64,000 bases of DNA from Candidatus Krumholzibacteriota bacterium (GCA_016931295.1 JAFGEZ010000034.1:1-64000), one strand, 5' to 3'. Shown: positions 51,040-60,845, numbered from the stretch's first letter. Numbers and translations are program-made. Notes: generated by a model not told the origin, from the sequence alone.

Positions 51040-54000
51040 TCACACCATCTTCACCACGACGACGGTGATGTCGTCGTTCCGTTTCGCCCGGCCGGCGAAA
51101 CCCATCACGTCGTCCATGATCCGGTCGCGGATCCCGTGCGCGTCGAGGCCCTCGACGTCGATGTCGGCGAGCGCGCGCCGCAGCGCCTCGACCCCGTAGT
51201 AACCCCCGGACATGTCGACGGCGTCGGTCAGGCCGTCCGAATAGAGGAGCAGGACATTGCCGCGTTCGAGCGGCGTGATCCTCTCTTCGTAGACCGTCTC
51301 GGGAAAGGCTCCGAGGGGAAAACGCGCGCCGACCGGCTCGATCGTCTCGATGCGGCCGTTCCGCCTGAGAAGCGGATCGTTGAAGCCGGCGTTCGAGAAC
51401 GTGAAGGTCCCGTCGACGAGATCGAGCGACGCGAGACACATCGCGGTGTACATGCGCGAGCCCGTCTTTTCGTGCAACGGGGGATTGAGGCGCGTCATGA
51501 GCTTCGCGGGCGACGCTCCGTCGCCGGCCCGGGAGGAGAGCATGCCGCTCGACATGACGGCGATCATCGCGGCCTGCATGGCCTTCCCCGAGACGTCGCC
51601 GACGGCGATGCCGAAGCGGCGATGCTCCTCGTCGATCCAGAAGTAGTCGTAGAAATCGCCGCCGACCTCGTTCGCCGGTATGCAGACGCCCGAGATCTCG
51701 AAATGCTCGAGGATCGGATCCGCGTGCGGCATGATGGACATCTGCGCTTTGTGGGCGGCGTCGAGCTCTCCCGCCATGCGGACGTTACGCAGGCGGCGCC
51801 TGTAGAGGAGAGCCATGACGGCGAGGAGCGTCGTGACGACGAGTATGCGGAACCACGCTGTCCGCCAGTACGGCGGAGTGACGCGAACGGTGATCGCCAC
51901 GCCCTCTTCGTTCCAGACACCGTCGTTGTTCGAACCCTTCACGTGGAAGACGTAGCGACCCGGCGAGAGCGTGGTGAAGGTGGCGAAGCGGCGGCTCGCG
52001 TCGGTATCGATCCACTCGTCCTCGAGTCCCTCCATCCGGTAGGTATAGCGGTTCTTGCTCGGCGCGGAGTAGTCCAGCGCGGCGAACTCGAACGAGAAGA
52101 CGTAGTCGCGATGGGAGATGACGAGTTCCGGGATGCTTGCGATCGGCCGGTCGAGGACGACCTCGCGGTTGAGCTTCCGGAAGGAGGTGATGACGACGGG
52201 AGGGACGTGGGTGTTGTCGACGATGTCGGCGGGGAAAAAGGAGTTGAATCCGTTGATGCCGCCGAAGAACATCTCACCGGATGACGAACGGAAAAAGGAG
52301 CCCCCGTTGAACTCGTTGCTCTGCAGGCCGTCCTCGACCGTGTAGGCCGCCGACATGCCCGTGCGGGGATCGAATCTGCAGATACCGCTGTTGGTGCTCA
52401 ACCAGAGCATGCCCGCTTCGTCCTCGAGAATCCCGTAGATGGAATTGTCCGCGAGCCCGTGGCGTTCGGTGTATCTGCGGACGGTGCCGCGCTCGGGATC
52501 GAACCGGTTGAGGCCGCCCCCCCAGGTGGCCACCCAGATGGCGCCGTCTGCGGATTCGTGGAGGGCGAAGATATGGTTGTTTCCGAGGGATGTCGTGTCT
52601 CCGGGTATCGTCCTGTAGCTCAGGAAACGCCCGGTCGCGGGGAAGAAGCGATTGAGGCCGCCCCCCTCGGTTGCGACCCAGTACCGGTTTTGCTTGTCGA
52701 CGAGGACCGTCCTGACGTAGTCGTTCGATATGGTCGTCGTGTCGGCGGGATCGTTCCGGTAGACATCGAACGAACCGCTCGATCGGTCGAGCCGGCAGAG
52801 ACCACCCCCGTAGCAACAGATCCAGAGTTCGCCGTCGGGTGCTTCGAATATACCCTTGATGCGGTCGTTCCCGAGGCTCGATGGGTCGTTCGGATCGTGC
52901 CGGTAGACGGTGAAGTTGCCGGTGGACTCGTTGAACCTGCAGAGGCCTCCGCCGTCCGTGCCCGCCCAGAGGGTGCCATGGTTGTCGATGAAGATGGAGC
53001 GGACGATGTCGTTGCTCAGGCTGTGCGGATCGTCCGGGTCATGGAGGTAGGTGCGATAGCGCGTGCGCGAGGGATCGAGGACGTTGAGGCCGCCGCCATG
53101 TGTGCCGATCCAGAGACGGCCGCGATCGTCCTCGCAGAACGACCAGATGATCCCCTGGTCGAGATCGCGGTTCGGCGACGGGTAGTACGAGAACCGGCGC
53201 TGTTTCCGGTCGAAGCGGTTGACGCCCCCGCCGTAGGTGCCGATCCAGAGGACGCCGGAGTCATCCTCGAAGATATCCTGTATCTCGTCATAGTTGATGC
53301 TCTCGGGATCGCCGGGGTCCGGCCGGTGGTGGATGAAGATCCCTTTTTCGCGGTTGAGCAGATCGAGTCCGCCGCCGTTCGTGCCGATCCACAATTCGCT
53401 GTCTCTCGTTTCGTGGAGGGCGAAGATCTGGTCGTGGGCGATCGAGGATGCAATTCCCGGATCATGGCGGTGATGCTCGAAGCGCCCGGTCTCGCGGTCG
53501 AGAACGTCGAGGCCGCCGCCGACCGTGCCGATGAACAGGGTGCCGTCGCCCGTTTCCAGGATCGCCTTGATCGTATCGGAGGCGATGCACGCCGGATTCG
53601 CCGGGTCGCGGCGATAGCGCTTTGCATGCAAACTCGCCGGATCGAGCTGGCAGAGTCCGCCGCCGTTCGTGCCGATCCAGATGTCTCCGTCCAGCGTCTC
53701 GTGCAGAGAGATCACCCAGTTTCCGCCGGCGGTCACCGGTTCGCCGTCGATGGGAATACGGCGGAAGCGGTCGCGGTCTGGATCGTACCGGTCGAGACCG
53801 CGTTCGGTGCCGACCCAGATCGTACCCGAGCGGTCCTCGTAGACGACGTTGACCGAGTTGTGGCTGATTGTCGTGGTGTCGCCAAGGACGTGCATGTATC
53901 GGTAGAATCGCCCGGTTGCCGGTTCGTAGCGGGTGAGCCCCCCCTGGAACGAGCCCGCCCAGATCGCCCCGTGACGGTCGGCGCAGATCGAGAGGATGTG

Positions 54001-54276
54001 ATTGTAGGAAAGGCTGTTCTCGTTCTCCGGGTCGTGGCGGAGGACGATGAAGTCGTACCCGTCGTAGCGATTCAGACCGTCCTCGGTGCCGAACCACATG
54101 AACCCGCGCGAATCCTGTGCGATCGTCGAGACGATGCTCTGGGACAGGCCGTTCTCGATTGAAATGGCGTCGAAACGAGCCGAACGTCTCGCGCCGGCCG
54201 AGGCGGGGGACGGCGTCGTCACCGCGAGAATGGCGGCGGCGAGGATGTACGCCGCATGACCGGGAAGAACCTTCAT
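51040..54276 (-). CDS. Periplasmic two-component-type propeller, Y_Y_Y domain and SpoIIE phosphatase
   Basis: The 1078-residue membrane protein has a signal/anchor (about 1-28). A long propeller follows of about 14 repeats of the pattern LWIGTNGGGLxxLD (about 40-690), as in hybrid-sensor reg-propellers. Next come a Y_Y_Y domain (about 700-785), one membrane helix (AWFRILVVTTLLAVMALLY, about 795-813) and a cytoplasmic SpoIIE/PP2C phosphatase with GGDFYDYFWID, VGDVSGKAMQAAM, LLLYSDGLTDAV and NDDITVVVVKM. No histidine kinase domain is present, so an outside signal probably controls a phosphatase acting on an anti-sigma antagonist encoded elsewhere. GGAGG precedes ATG 54276. It converges with the glycyl radical gene. 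Confidence 0.9.
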   Translation of the reverse strand: MKVLPGHAAYILAAAILAVTTPSPASAGARRSARFDAISIENGLSQSIVSTIAQDSRGFMWFGTEDGLNRYDGYDFIVLRHDPENENSLSYNHILSICADRHGAIWAGSFQGGLTRYEPATGRFYRYMHVLGDTTTISHNSVNVVYEDRSGTIWVGTERGLDRYDPDRDRFRRIPIDGEPVTAGGNWVISLHETLDGDIWIGTNGGGLCQLDPASLHAKRYRRDPANPACIASDTIKAILETGDGTLFIGTVGGGLDVLDRETGRFEHHRHDPGIASSIAHDQIFALHETRDSELWIGTNGGGLDLLNREKGIFIHHRPDPGDPESINYDEIQDIFEDDSGVLWIGTYGGGVNRFDRKQRRFSYYPSPNRDLDQGIIWSFCEDDRGRLWIGTHGGGLNVLDPSRTRYRTYLHDPDDPHSLSNDIVRSIFIDNHGTLWAGTDGGGLCRFNESTGNFTVYRHDPNDPSSLGNDRIKGIFEAPDGELWICCYGGGLCRLDRSSGSFDVYRNDPADTTTISNDYVRTVLVDKQNRYWVATEGGGLNRFFPATGRFLSYRTIPGDTTSLGNNHIFALHESADGAIWVATWGGGLNRFDPERGTVRRYTERHGLADNSIYGILEDEAGMLWLSTNSGICRFDPRTGMSAAYTVEDGLQSNEFNGGSFFRSSSGEMFFGGINGFNSFFPADIVDNTHVPPVVITSFRKLNREVVLDRPIASIPELVISHRDYVFSFEFAALDYSAPSKNRYTYRMEGLEDEWIDTDASRRFATFTTLSPGRYVFHVKGSNNDGVWNEEGVAITVRVTPPYWRTAWFRILVVTTLLAVMALLYRRRLRNVRMAGELDAAHKAQMSIMPHADPILEHFEISGVCIPANEVGGDFYDYFWIDEEHRRFGIAVGDVSGKAMQAAMIAVMSSGMLSSRAGDGASPAKLMTRLNPPLHEKTGSRMYTAMCLASLDLVDGTFTFSNAGFNDPLLRRNGRIETIEPVGARFPLGAFPETVYEERITPLERGNVLLLYSDGLTDAVDMSGGYYGVEALRRALADIDVEGLDAHGIRDRIMDDVMGFAGRAKRNDDITVVVVKMV

Positions 54277-54331
54277 ATACCGCGCCTCCACTTTGATATA
54301 CAATGAACAGGGCCCCGATGTTGCATGCCGT

Positions 54332-54360
54332 ATTGTACCCGCGGATCGCCTGCAGGTCAA
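54332..54360 (-). promoter_or_regulatory. Sigma70 promoter of the propeller-phosphatase gene
   Basis: On the minus strand TTGACC (54360-54355) and TACAAT (54337-54332) are 17 bp apart; the leader is about 49 nt. Confidence 0.7.
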
Positions 54361-54469
54361 TATCGCTCGATCCGTGCAGGGCGGTGGGGGGGTGGGAGTG
54401 CTCCGAGGCCGGAATCGGCGCCCCGGACCGGGCGGATGAGCGTTTTCAGGCGACGATCGCAGGTGCACG

Positions 54470-54498
54470 TTGACAACGCCTGCGAATTGCTGTACAAT
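54470..54498 (+). promoter_or_regulatory. Sigma70 promoter of the membrane glycosyltransferase gene
   Basis: A perfect TTGACA (54470-54475), 17-bp spacer and TACAAT (54493-54498). This near-consensus promoter implies initiation near 54505 and therefore excludes upstream start codons of the next gene. Confidence 0.8.
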
Positions 54499-54522
54499 AT
54501 GCGACGTTCTAACTCGTTACAA

Positions 54523-56295
54523 ATGAAAGGAATTCGCAACCATTCCAATCTGCTAACGAATCGACGTATTTTCATGCATGGACGATCACCCGCGGCGTTC
54601 GTCGCCGCCATGCTGCTGCTCCTGCTGGCCGTGCACGTGGCTGTCGCCTCGCAGGATCTCGGAACGCTCGCGCGGAACGGGTTCCTCTACGACGACAGTT
54701 TCTACGCGTTCAAGATCGCGCAGAACATCGCAGCCGGAAGCGGATCCACATTCGACGGGATCCACCCGACGAACGGATTCCAGCCCCTCTACGTCTTCCT
54801 TCTCGTCCCCGTCTACCTCCTCGCGGGGAACGATCTCGTTCTGCCGATCTACGTCGCGCTGGCGATGCTCGCCGTCTTCACGAGTCTTACCGCCCTGTTC
54901 GTCTACCGGATATCGAGGCGATACGTTGGAGCGGCCGCGTCGCTCGCCGCGGCGCTCGTCTGGGGTTTGTCGCCGATCGTCATAAAGCAGAGCGCGAACG
55001 GGCTCGAGACGGCCGTCGCCGCGTTCATGATCGCCCTTTCCGTCTGGTTCTACATCGAACGCGTCCGCCCCGCCGAGCGTCCGACGGCCGGCAGGTATCT
55101 CGCGCTCGGCTCATTGCTCGGGCTCACCGTTCTCGCCCGGATCGACGGCGGCCTGCTCGTCCTCGTCATCCTGCTCGACCAGCTCGTGCTCTTCCGCCGC
55201 CGCCGCATAGGGGCGAGACGCGCGTATTCGCTGCTTTTCGTACCGCTCGGCGTCATGCTCTGCTACGGGCCGTGGCTCGCATACAGCATCGTCGAGTGCG
55301 GATCCCCCCTCCAGGACAGCGGGGCGGCCACCCGGTTCCTGTCGCTCGCGTACACCTCCTATTTCCACCAGGGCCCGGAGAGTCTCGCGATGACGGGGCC
55401 CGACGGGGCCTTCGTCTTGAAGCACGTGACCCATGCGGTTTCCGTTCTCAAGGTGATTCCGCCGGTCCATGTCCTCTTTCGCTCGATCGACCGGCTCGGC
55501 GCCTCGCTCGGTGCCGGCGGGTTCTTCCACGGGGCGGGGAACGTGTTCGGCGCGCTCGTGCTTCTCGGCGCGGGGGCGGCGATCGCCCGCTGGCGACGGG
55601 ACGAGCGGCGCTCGAGGAGGCGGGAGCTCGATTTCCTGCTCCTCTACTCCGTGCTCCTCGTCGCCGCGTACGCGACCTACATCTTCGGCGTCTTCTATTT
55701 CCTGCGTTACTTCTATCCCGTCTACCTGGTCGCATGCCTCTACGGGGCCTTCCTTTTGCAGGACCTCTTCGATCTCGTCAGGGAACGGCGGGCGTCGTTC
55801 CGGCGGTTTCTCGTGGTCGCCGGAGCGGTCTATGCGACGCTCTTCCTCTTCTTCTCCTTCTCACAGGCTTTTCGGTCGCATCCAGTCTATCCCTTCTACG
55901 ATCTCTCGCGCTGGGTGGACGAGCACACGACGCGGAACGAGACGATCGGCGTTTTCCAGTGCGGAACGATCGGCTATCTCTCCGGCCGGACGACGATCAA
56001 TCTCGACGGCAAGGTCAACCGCGACGCATACGCCGCCCTCAGGGAGGGACATCTCGGCCGCTACATCCGCGAGGAGGGGATCGATGTCGTGCTCGACCAC
56101 CGGCGCATCGTCGAGCTCTTTCTCGGATACACGCCCGAGAGGATGAAGGGGGCATGCACGCCCGTCGACGGCGAAGGCGACGGGCACCCGTGCGGATGGG
56201 TCGCCTACCGGCCCTTCTCCGGTGCGCGGACCGCGGGCGGCGGACACCCTCCAGGCGCGACGACCGCCACCGACGCCTTCGCGCCGGCAGACTGA
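54523..56295 (+). CDS. GT-C-type membrane glycosyltransferase (ArnT/PMT-like)
   Basis: This 590-residue integral membrane protein has about 11 helices. The first periplasmic loop reads FLYDDSFYAFKIAQNIAAGS then DGIHPTNGFQPLYVF. That carries the Asp-Asp of GT39/GT83-like enzymes that use polyprenyl-phosphate sugars. A soluble C-terminal part follows (VDEHTTRNETIGVFQCGTIG, GRTTINLDGKVNRDAY). It probably glycosylates lipid or protein on the outer face of the inner membrane; the substrate is unknown. ATG 54523 is chosen because the promoter lies just upstream; ATG 54574 is an alternative and neither has a good SD. Confidence 0.75.
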   Translation: MKGIRNHSNLLTNRRIFMHGRSPAAFVAAMLLLLLAVHVAVASQDLGTLARNGFLYDDSFYAFKIAQNIAAGSGSTFDGIHPTNGFQPLYVFLLVPVYLLAGNDLVLPIYVALAMLAVFTSLTALFVYRISRRYVGAAASLAAALVWGLSPIVIKQSANGLETAVAAFMIALSVWFYIERVRPAERPTAGRYLALGSLLGLTVLARIDGGLLVLVILLDQLVLFRRRRIGARRAYSLLFVPLGVMLCYGPWLAYSIVECGSPLQDSGAATRFLSLAYTSYFHQGPESLAMTGPDGAFVLKHVTHAVSVLKVIPPVHVLFRSIDRLGASLGAGGFFHGAGNVFGALVLLGAGAAIARWRRDERRSRRRELDFLLLYSVLLVAAYATYIFGVFYFLRYFYPVYLVACLYGAFLLQDLFDLVRERRASFRRFLVVAGAVYATLFLFFSFSQAFRSHPVYPFYDLSRWVDEHTTRNETIGVFQCGTIGYLSGRTTINLDGKVNRDAYAALREGHLGRYIREEGIDVVLDHRRIVELFLGYTPERMKGACTPVDGEGDGHPCGWVAYRPFSGARTAGGGHPPGATTATDAFAPAD

Positions 56296-56372
56296 TCGAG
56301 GATCGCGATCCCGTGTCGATTGCATTCCCGCGGCGAACGATCGCCGACGCATCGATGAACGATGGGCCGATA

Positions 56373-56401
56373 TTGCGCCTCCTTCGCCGGTGTTGTATCT
56401 T
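56373..56401 (+). promoter_or_regulatory. Candidate promoter of the NlpC/P60-like lipoprotein gene
   Basis: TTGCGC (56373-56378) and TATCTT (56396-56401), spacer 17 bp, lie 31 bp before the start codon. The match is moderate. Confidence 0.45.
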
Positions 56402-56431
56402 CCATCAGGATCCCCCACCGGAAAGGACGAG

Positions 56432-57532
56432 ATGAGATTCCTGCTCGCGCTTTTGCTCGTGCTCGCGCCTGCGTGCGCCTCGGACGGTGGTGTCGAGGGC
56501 CCGGACGACGACCGGGGAGGAGAGGTCGACGGGCCCGCGGTGACGAGGAGCGAGGCGGTTCTCGGCGCCGACCGGTACGCGCTCGTCCGCTGGACGATGA
56601 CAGAGGAGAACAGGCGGGGGACGGCGTGCGGCGGTCTGTTCGTGAGCGATTACACCGTGGGCGACCGCATCGGGATGGGATACAAGTGGGGCGGCTGGGA
56701 TGACGTGGAGACCTTCCTCGTCAAGATGGGGGAGGGCCACGCAACAGGCACGGGGGGGTACGTCGACTACGACGTCGTTCCATTCGACTGCGTCGCGGGG
56801 ATCTCCTGCACGGGGCTCGTCTCGCGCGCGTGGCGGCTCGACCACAAGCACACCCTCGACTATCCCGCCAGTCCGGACATTCCCCGACAGCTCGACGACA
56901 TCACGCGCCCCGTCGCCGACGTCGACTTCCGTTCGCGTGAACGGGGGGACCTCCGCAGGGGTGACGCCCTGATGAACGCCACGCATGTCATGCTCTTCCT
57001 CTACGTCACGCGCGACGGCTATCCGGTGGTCATCGATTCGCGGAGCGAGGGGGTCGCGCTCCGCAAGACGTCGTGGGGCTTTCTCGACGCGTACGGGTAC
57101 GAGGCGATCCGTTACAACAACATCGTTGACGGCCCGCCGCCGCGGGGTACCGTCGAACGGCCCTTCGCGGTCTCGTCGCGAAACGGGCGCTTCCACGCGC
57201 GGGGCAACACGAGGGATGCCGTATCGATGCGCATCGATTGGTACCCGACCGATCCGTCCAGGAGGGAGCAGGGGCCCGAGAACGTCTACCTGCTCGATCT
57301 CGACCGCGCGAGTGAGGTGACGATCGAGATCTCGGAAGACCGCCGGGCGCGGATCGACAACGACGTCTTCCTGCTGTCATCGACGAGGACAGACGGGGAT
57401 CGCCGCGCGGTCGACTGCATCGCGGGAGACGATCGCCGCATCTCCCGCGCGCTCGGGCCTGGACGGTACTGGATCGTCGTCGACAGCGGATGGGATCTGC
57501 CCGGGGAATATCTGATCGATGTGGCCTGGTGA
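56432..57532 (+). CDS. Lipoprotein with NlpC/P60-like peptidase and C-terminal pre-peptidase-type domain
   Basis: The 366-residue protein starts with a lipoprotein-like signal (LLALLLVLAPAC, Cys15). A region of about 120 residues has the NlpC/P60 layout: GYKWGGWDDVETF, then SCTGLVSRAW (candidate nucleophile Cys126) and RGDALMNATHVMLFLYV (His185). The Asp-Cys-Ser usual around the nucleophile is replaced by a split DCVAGISCTG, so activity needs proof. The C-terminus (about 285-366: VYLLDLDRASEVTIEIS, GRYWIVVDSGWDLPGEYLID) resembles pre-peptidase C-terminal domains. Cell-wall peptide cleavage is the likely role. Confidence 0.65.
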   Translation: MRFLLALLLVLAPACASDGGVEGPDDDRGGEVDGPAVTRSEAVLGADRYALVRWTMTEENRRGTACGGLFVSDYTVGDRIGMGYKWGGWDDVETFLVKMGEGHATGTGGYVDYDVVPFDCVAGISCTGLVSRAWRLDHKHTLDYPASPDIPRQLDDITRPVADVDFRSRERGDLRRGDALMNATHVMLFLYVTRDGYPVVIDSRSEGVALRKTSWGFLDAYGYEAIRYNNIVDGPPPRGTVERPFAVSSRNGRFHARGNTRDAVSMRIDWYPTDPSRREQGPENVYLLDLDRASEVTIEISEDRRARIDNDVFLLSSTRTDGDRRAVDCIAGDDRRISRALGPGRYWIVVDSGWDLPGEYLIDVAW

Positions 57533-57579
57533 CCGGAGCCGGGAAAACGGGACTCAAACATTCAACCGCTAATTGGATA

Positions 57580-57666
57580 TGGTGCCGGAGCCGGGAATCG
57601 AACCCGGATGGGCTTGCGCCCGGGGGATTTTGAGTCCCCTGCGTCTACCAGTTTCACCACTCCGGC
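57580..57666 (-). tRNA. tRNA-Leu (anticodon CAA)
   Basis: Read on the minus strand from 57666, the acceptor GCCGGAG pairs with CTCCGGC, with discriminator A and an encoded CCA (57582-57580). The anticodon arm GGGGA-CTCAAAA-TCCCC gives CAA, decoding UUG. A long class II variable arm and GGTTCGATTCC T-loop are present. It has 87 nt including CCA. Confidence 0.95.
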
Positions 57667-57718
57667 ACACGGGTAATCTATTTCACGGAACGCGACCGGT
57701 CAAGCCCCGCGAGCGGGG

Positions 57719-58309
57719 TCACGGCGAAAATCGCCGCGGCGCGCGCATACGCGAACGTGCCCTGCAGGGGCCGAGGATCGTCCCGAGAATGATCGCGTCG
57801 CGCAAACCGCCGCGCTCGGCGAGCAGGCGGCGCGCATCGATGCCTGCGCGGCGCGGCGATGCCGTCGGGGTCGTCCCGGCGATCACGCGGGGGCCCGGCA
57901 CGCCGAACAGGTTCCCGGACGAAGCGGCAGCAGCGACGCCCGACTCGAAACGGGCCTCGTCGAGCTCGGCGGGGAGGGCCGCCGGGGCTTCAAATTCCTC
58001 GACGGCGGTCGGCGCCTCGATCTCGTCCTCGAACCACCCGGCGGATTCCTCTTTGGCGACATCCTCGCCGGCATCGCCCCCCGCGTAGGGACGGGCCGCC
58101 TCCGTTCCGTCATCCGTTTCCTCGCCGGCGAACTCCTCGCCGAAGATCCGCCGCGTCAATTCGCGTTCGAGGTCGAGGGGACGCACGGCGGGCGTACCGG
58201 CCTTCGACTTCCCGCGGGTCTTCTTCTGGCCGGCGCCGACCGCGCGAAGCACCCGCCCGGCGATGTTGATCACCAGGAAGAAGAGGAGAAGCCCGATGAG
58301 CTGATCCAT
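57719..58309 (-). CDS. Small membrane-anchored protein downstream of FloA
   Basis: The 196-residue protein has one N-terminal membrane helix ([18 protein letters not shown]) and a basic patch (GQKKTRGKSK). A long low-complexity Ala/Glu-rich cytoplasmic region follows, with a short basic tail. No family recognised. Its ATG overlaps the FloA stop (TGATG), so it is made with FloA and may be a membrane-microdomain partner. Confidence 0.65.
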   Translation of the reverse strand: MDQLIGLLLFFLVINIAGRVLRAVGAGQKKTRGKSKAGTPAVRPLDLERELTRRIFGEEFAGEETDDGTEAARPYAGGDAGEDVAKEESAGWFEDEIEAPTAVEEFEAPAALPAELDEARFESGVAAAASSGNLFGVPGPRVIAGTTPTASPRRAGIDARRLLAERGGLRDAIILGTILGPCRARSRMRAPRRFSP

Positions 58310-59307
58310 CAGACCTCGTCCTTTCCGCCGAAGGGCTTGTCGCTCGGTCCGGCGATCGAGTTTCGCATGCCGGTGTCGGCCTGGATGTTCCTCAGGTTGT
58401 AGTAATCCATAACGCCGAGGTTGCCCGAGCGGAACGCCTCGGCGATGGCGCGCGGGATCTCGGCCTCCGCCTCGACGACCTTCGCGCGCATCTCCTGGAC
58501 CCTGGCCACCATCTCCTGTTCGGCGGCGACGGCCAGGGCGCGGCGCTCCTCGGCCTTCGCCTGGGCGATCCGCTTGTCCGCCTCCGCCTGGTCCGTCTGG
58601 AGCTTCGCGCCGATGTTCGCGCCAACGTCGACGTCGGCGATGTCGATCGAGAGGATCTCGAAGGCCGTGCCCGAGTCGAGCCCTTTTTCGAGGACCGTCT
58701 TCGATATCCGGTCGGGATTCTCGAGGACGCCCTTGTGCGAGGTGGAGGAACCGATCGTCGTGACGATCCCCTCGCCGACCCTCGCGATGATCGTCTCCTC
58801 GCCGGCGCCGCCAACGAGCCGGTCGATGTTGGCGCGTACCGTCACGCGGCTCGTCGCCTTCACCTGGATGCCGTCCATCGCGACCGCGGCGATCATCGGC
58901 GTGTTGATCACCTTCGGATTGACGCTCATCTTGACGGCCTCGAAGACGTCGCGGCCGGCGAGGTCGATGGCGGTCGCTCGTTCGAAGGTGAGATTGATGT
59001 TCGCCTTGTCGGCCGAGATGAGCGCGTTGATGACGTTCTGCACGTTGCCCCCGGCGAGATAGTGGGCCTCCAGCTTGTCGACGTCGACGGAGATCCCCGC
59101 CTTGGTCGCCGCGATCATCGGGCGGATGATCTTCTGCGGCGGCACCTTGCGAAGGCGCATGCCGATCAGGTCGCGGATGATGCGCACGCGCACGCCGGAG
59201 AAGTAGGCCGTGATCCACAGGCCGATGGGAACGAAGTAGAAGAAGAGCAGGATCAGGACGAACAGCACGATCACGAGGAAAAACAGCCCTATTCCGGAAA
59301 GAGGCAT
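58309..59307 (-). CDS. floA: Flotillin-like protein FloA
   Basis: The 332-residue protein has a hydrophobic hairpin anchor at the N-terminus (about 5-37). The FloA core follows: [81 protein letters not shown] Glu/Ala-rich coiled segment precedes [20 protein letters not shown]. It scaffolds functional membrane microdomains. The gene lies between NfeD and a small membrane protein, the usual nfeD-floA arrangement. Confidence 0.94.
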   Translation of the reverse strand: MPLSGIGLFFLVIVLFVLILLFFYFVPIGLWITAYFSGVRVRIIRDLIGMRLRKVPPQKIIRPMIAATKAGISVDVDKLEAHYLAGGNVQNVINALISADKANINLTFERATAIDLAGRDVFEAVKMSVNPKVINTPMIAAVAMDGIQVKATSRVTVRANIDRLVGGAGEETIIARVGEGIVTTIGSSTSHKGVLENPDRISKTVLEKGLDSGTAFEILSIDIADVDVGANIGAKLQTDQAEADKRIAQAKAEERRALAVAAEQEMVARVQEMRAKVVEAEAEIPRAIAEAFRSGNLGVMDYYNLRNIQADTGMRNSIAGPSDKPFGGKDEV

Positions 59308-59341
59308 CTTCCACCTTCCTTTCGCCCGGCCGTGACCGGGG

Positions 59342-60682
59342 CTACGATTTCTTTACGACGATACGGTATCCCTCGACCTCGGTCACGACGATGCGCGAGT
59401 CCTTCTCTATGAAATCGCCTTCGGTGACGACGGATACCTTCGTGGCGCCGATCAGCGCCGTGCCGGCAGGGCGGAGCATCGTGACGGCGACGCCTTCCAT
59501 GCCGAGGAGATCCTCGAGCGAGTCGGGAGACGAGCGGAAGCCTTTCTCGGTCGTTTCCGACGTGCTGAGGACGAGGCGCTGGAATGGTGCGAATTTCGGG
59601 AGGAAACGCAGCACGACGAGGATCAGCGCGAAGGAGAGGACGAAGGACAGCGCGAGCACCTTCGCGCCCGAGACGAAATCGGTCACCTCGACGAAACGGC
59701 CGACGAGGCTGAGGTAGAAACTGGACACGATGGCGATGATGCCGACCGTGCCGACGATGCCGAATCCGGGGATGAGAAAGATCTCGACGAGCAGCAGGAT
59801 GACGCCGAACGCGAAGAGGAGCAGTTCTCCCCAGCCGGCGAGATTCACCAGGTAGTGCGATCCGAAGAAGAGGACGAGCGCGATCAACGCGACGATGCCG
59901 GCCACGCCGAAGCCGGGCGTGCGGATCTCGATGAAGATGCCGATGATCGCGAGCGTGAGAAGGAGGCTGCTGACGACCGACATCGTCAGGAACCCGGCAA
60001 GCCGTTCGGCGGCGTTCGGCGACGTTCGCACGACCGTCGCGCCCGCGATCCCTTCGGCGGAGAGGATATCCTCGATCGATCCGGCCGCGGCGTCGGCCAT
60101 GCCGAGTTCGATCGCCTGGCTCGCGGTGAGGGTCAGCAGCTTGCCTTCCCCGATGACGCCCTCGATCTCGATCGACTTGTCCGCGAAGGCCTCGGCGATG
60201 CGGCCGTCGCGGTCGTTCTTCTCGGCCGTCGATCGCAGTTCGCTCCGCCAGTAGGAGACGACCTTCTCGCTCACCTCGCCGCTCTTGCCGCCGATGCCGA
60301 TCGAGACCGGTTCGGCGGCGCCGATCGTCGACTGCGGGTGCATGTAGATGCGGTTCGCGGCGAGCGTGACGAGCGCGCCTGCGGAGATCGCCCGCTTGTT
60401 GACGAATGCGATTGTTTCGATGTCCGCGTTGATGATGGCGTCGCGGATAACGACGGCGGCGTCGAGCCGTCCCCCGAAGGTGTTGATCTCGTAGATGACG
60501 AGATCGAATCCGCCGTCTTCCGCCTCGCGTGTGCTTCGCTCGACGAATGGCGCCAGTCCGAGCTGGATCTCGCCGCTGACCGGCACGACGAGCACGCGCG
60601 AGGCCGCCAGGGCGTCGATCGCCGTCGAGAGCGACAGTGCGGCAGCGAGGACGCTGCAGAGAATTAATCGTTTTGCATGCAT
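59342..60682 (-). CDS. NfeD-family membrane serine protease (ClpP-class), NfeD1b type
   Basis: The 446-residue protein has a signal peptide (about 1-27) and a ClpP/SppA-like protease domain with [20 protein letters not shown], the candidate nucleophile Ser100 in [16 protein letters not shown] and [10 protein letters not shown] followed by Lys-bearing EVSEKVVSY. Four helices (about 215-360) and a C-terminal OB-fold NfeD domain ([20 protein letters not shown]) follow. It is co-transcribed with floA, which it is thought to assist. ATG 60682 has AGGGGGTAAG upstream; a GTG at 60700 lies before the inferred transcription start. Confidence 0.92.
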   Translation of the reverse strand: MHAKRLILCSVLAAALSLSTAIDALAASRVLVVPVSGEIQLGLAPFVERSTREAEDGGFDLVIYEINTFGGRLDAAVVIRDAIINADIETIAFVNKRAISAGALVTLAANRIYMHPQSTIGAAEPVSIGIGGKSGEVSEKVVSYWRSELRSTAEKNDRDGRIAEAFADKSIEIEGVIGEGKLLTLTASQAIELGMADAAAGSIEDILSAEGIAGATVVRTSPNAAERLAGFLTMSVVSSLLLTLAIIGIFIEIRTPGFGVAGIVALIALVLFFGSHYLVNLAGWGELLLFAFGVILLLVEIFLIPGFGIVGTVGIIAIVSSFYLSLVGRFVEVTDFVSGAKVLALSFVLSFALILVVLRFLPKFAPFQRLVLSTSETTEKGFRSSPDSLEDLLGMEGVAVTMLRPAGTALIGATKVSVVTEGDFIEKDSRIVVTEVEGYRIVVKKS

Positions 60683-60700
60683 GAACTTACCCCCTGCCAC

Positions 60701-60729
60701 AGGCTACCGCCGATCTGGCCCCGCGTCAA
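60701..60729 (-). promoter_or_regulatory. Candidate promoter of the nfeD-floA operon
   Basis: On the minus strand TTGACG (60729-60724) and TAGCCT (60706-60701) are 17 bp apart, giving a start near 60694 and a very short leader. Confidence 0.5.
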
Positions 60730-60803
60730 CAGTTGAAATGCCTGCGCGGGGCGCGGAACGCGCCGGGCGAGAGGGGAGGCGGCGGGCCCGGCGGAGAAAT
60801 CGC

Positions 60804-60831
60804 TTGACGTGAAGGCGAATTTTGATAATAT
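60804..60831 (+). promoter_or_regulatory. Promoter of the tRNA-Ala gene
   Basis: TTGACG (60804-60809) and TAATAT (60826-60831) with 16-bp spacing lie 14 bp before the tRNA 5' end. Confidence 0.65.
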
Positions 60832-60845
60832 CCCACTGTTCGCGT

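Noticed and set aside
52300-54100. Regularly spaced DNA repeats that might suggest a repeat array or CRISPR
   Set aside because: The similarity is the protein-level propeller repeat (LWIGTNGGGL), with varied codons and no conserved direct repeat/spacer structure.
52459-54162. Plus-strand 567-codon frame opposite the propeller-phosphatase gene
   Set aside because: Its repetitive Val/Glu/Ala-rich look is the mirror of the propeller repeats on the minus strand; no SD or independent family match.
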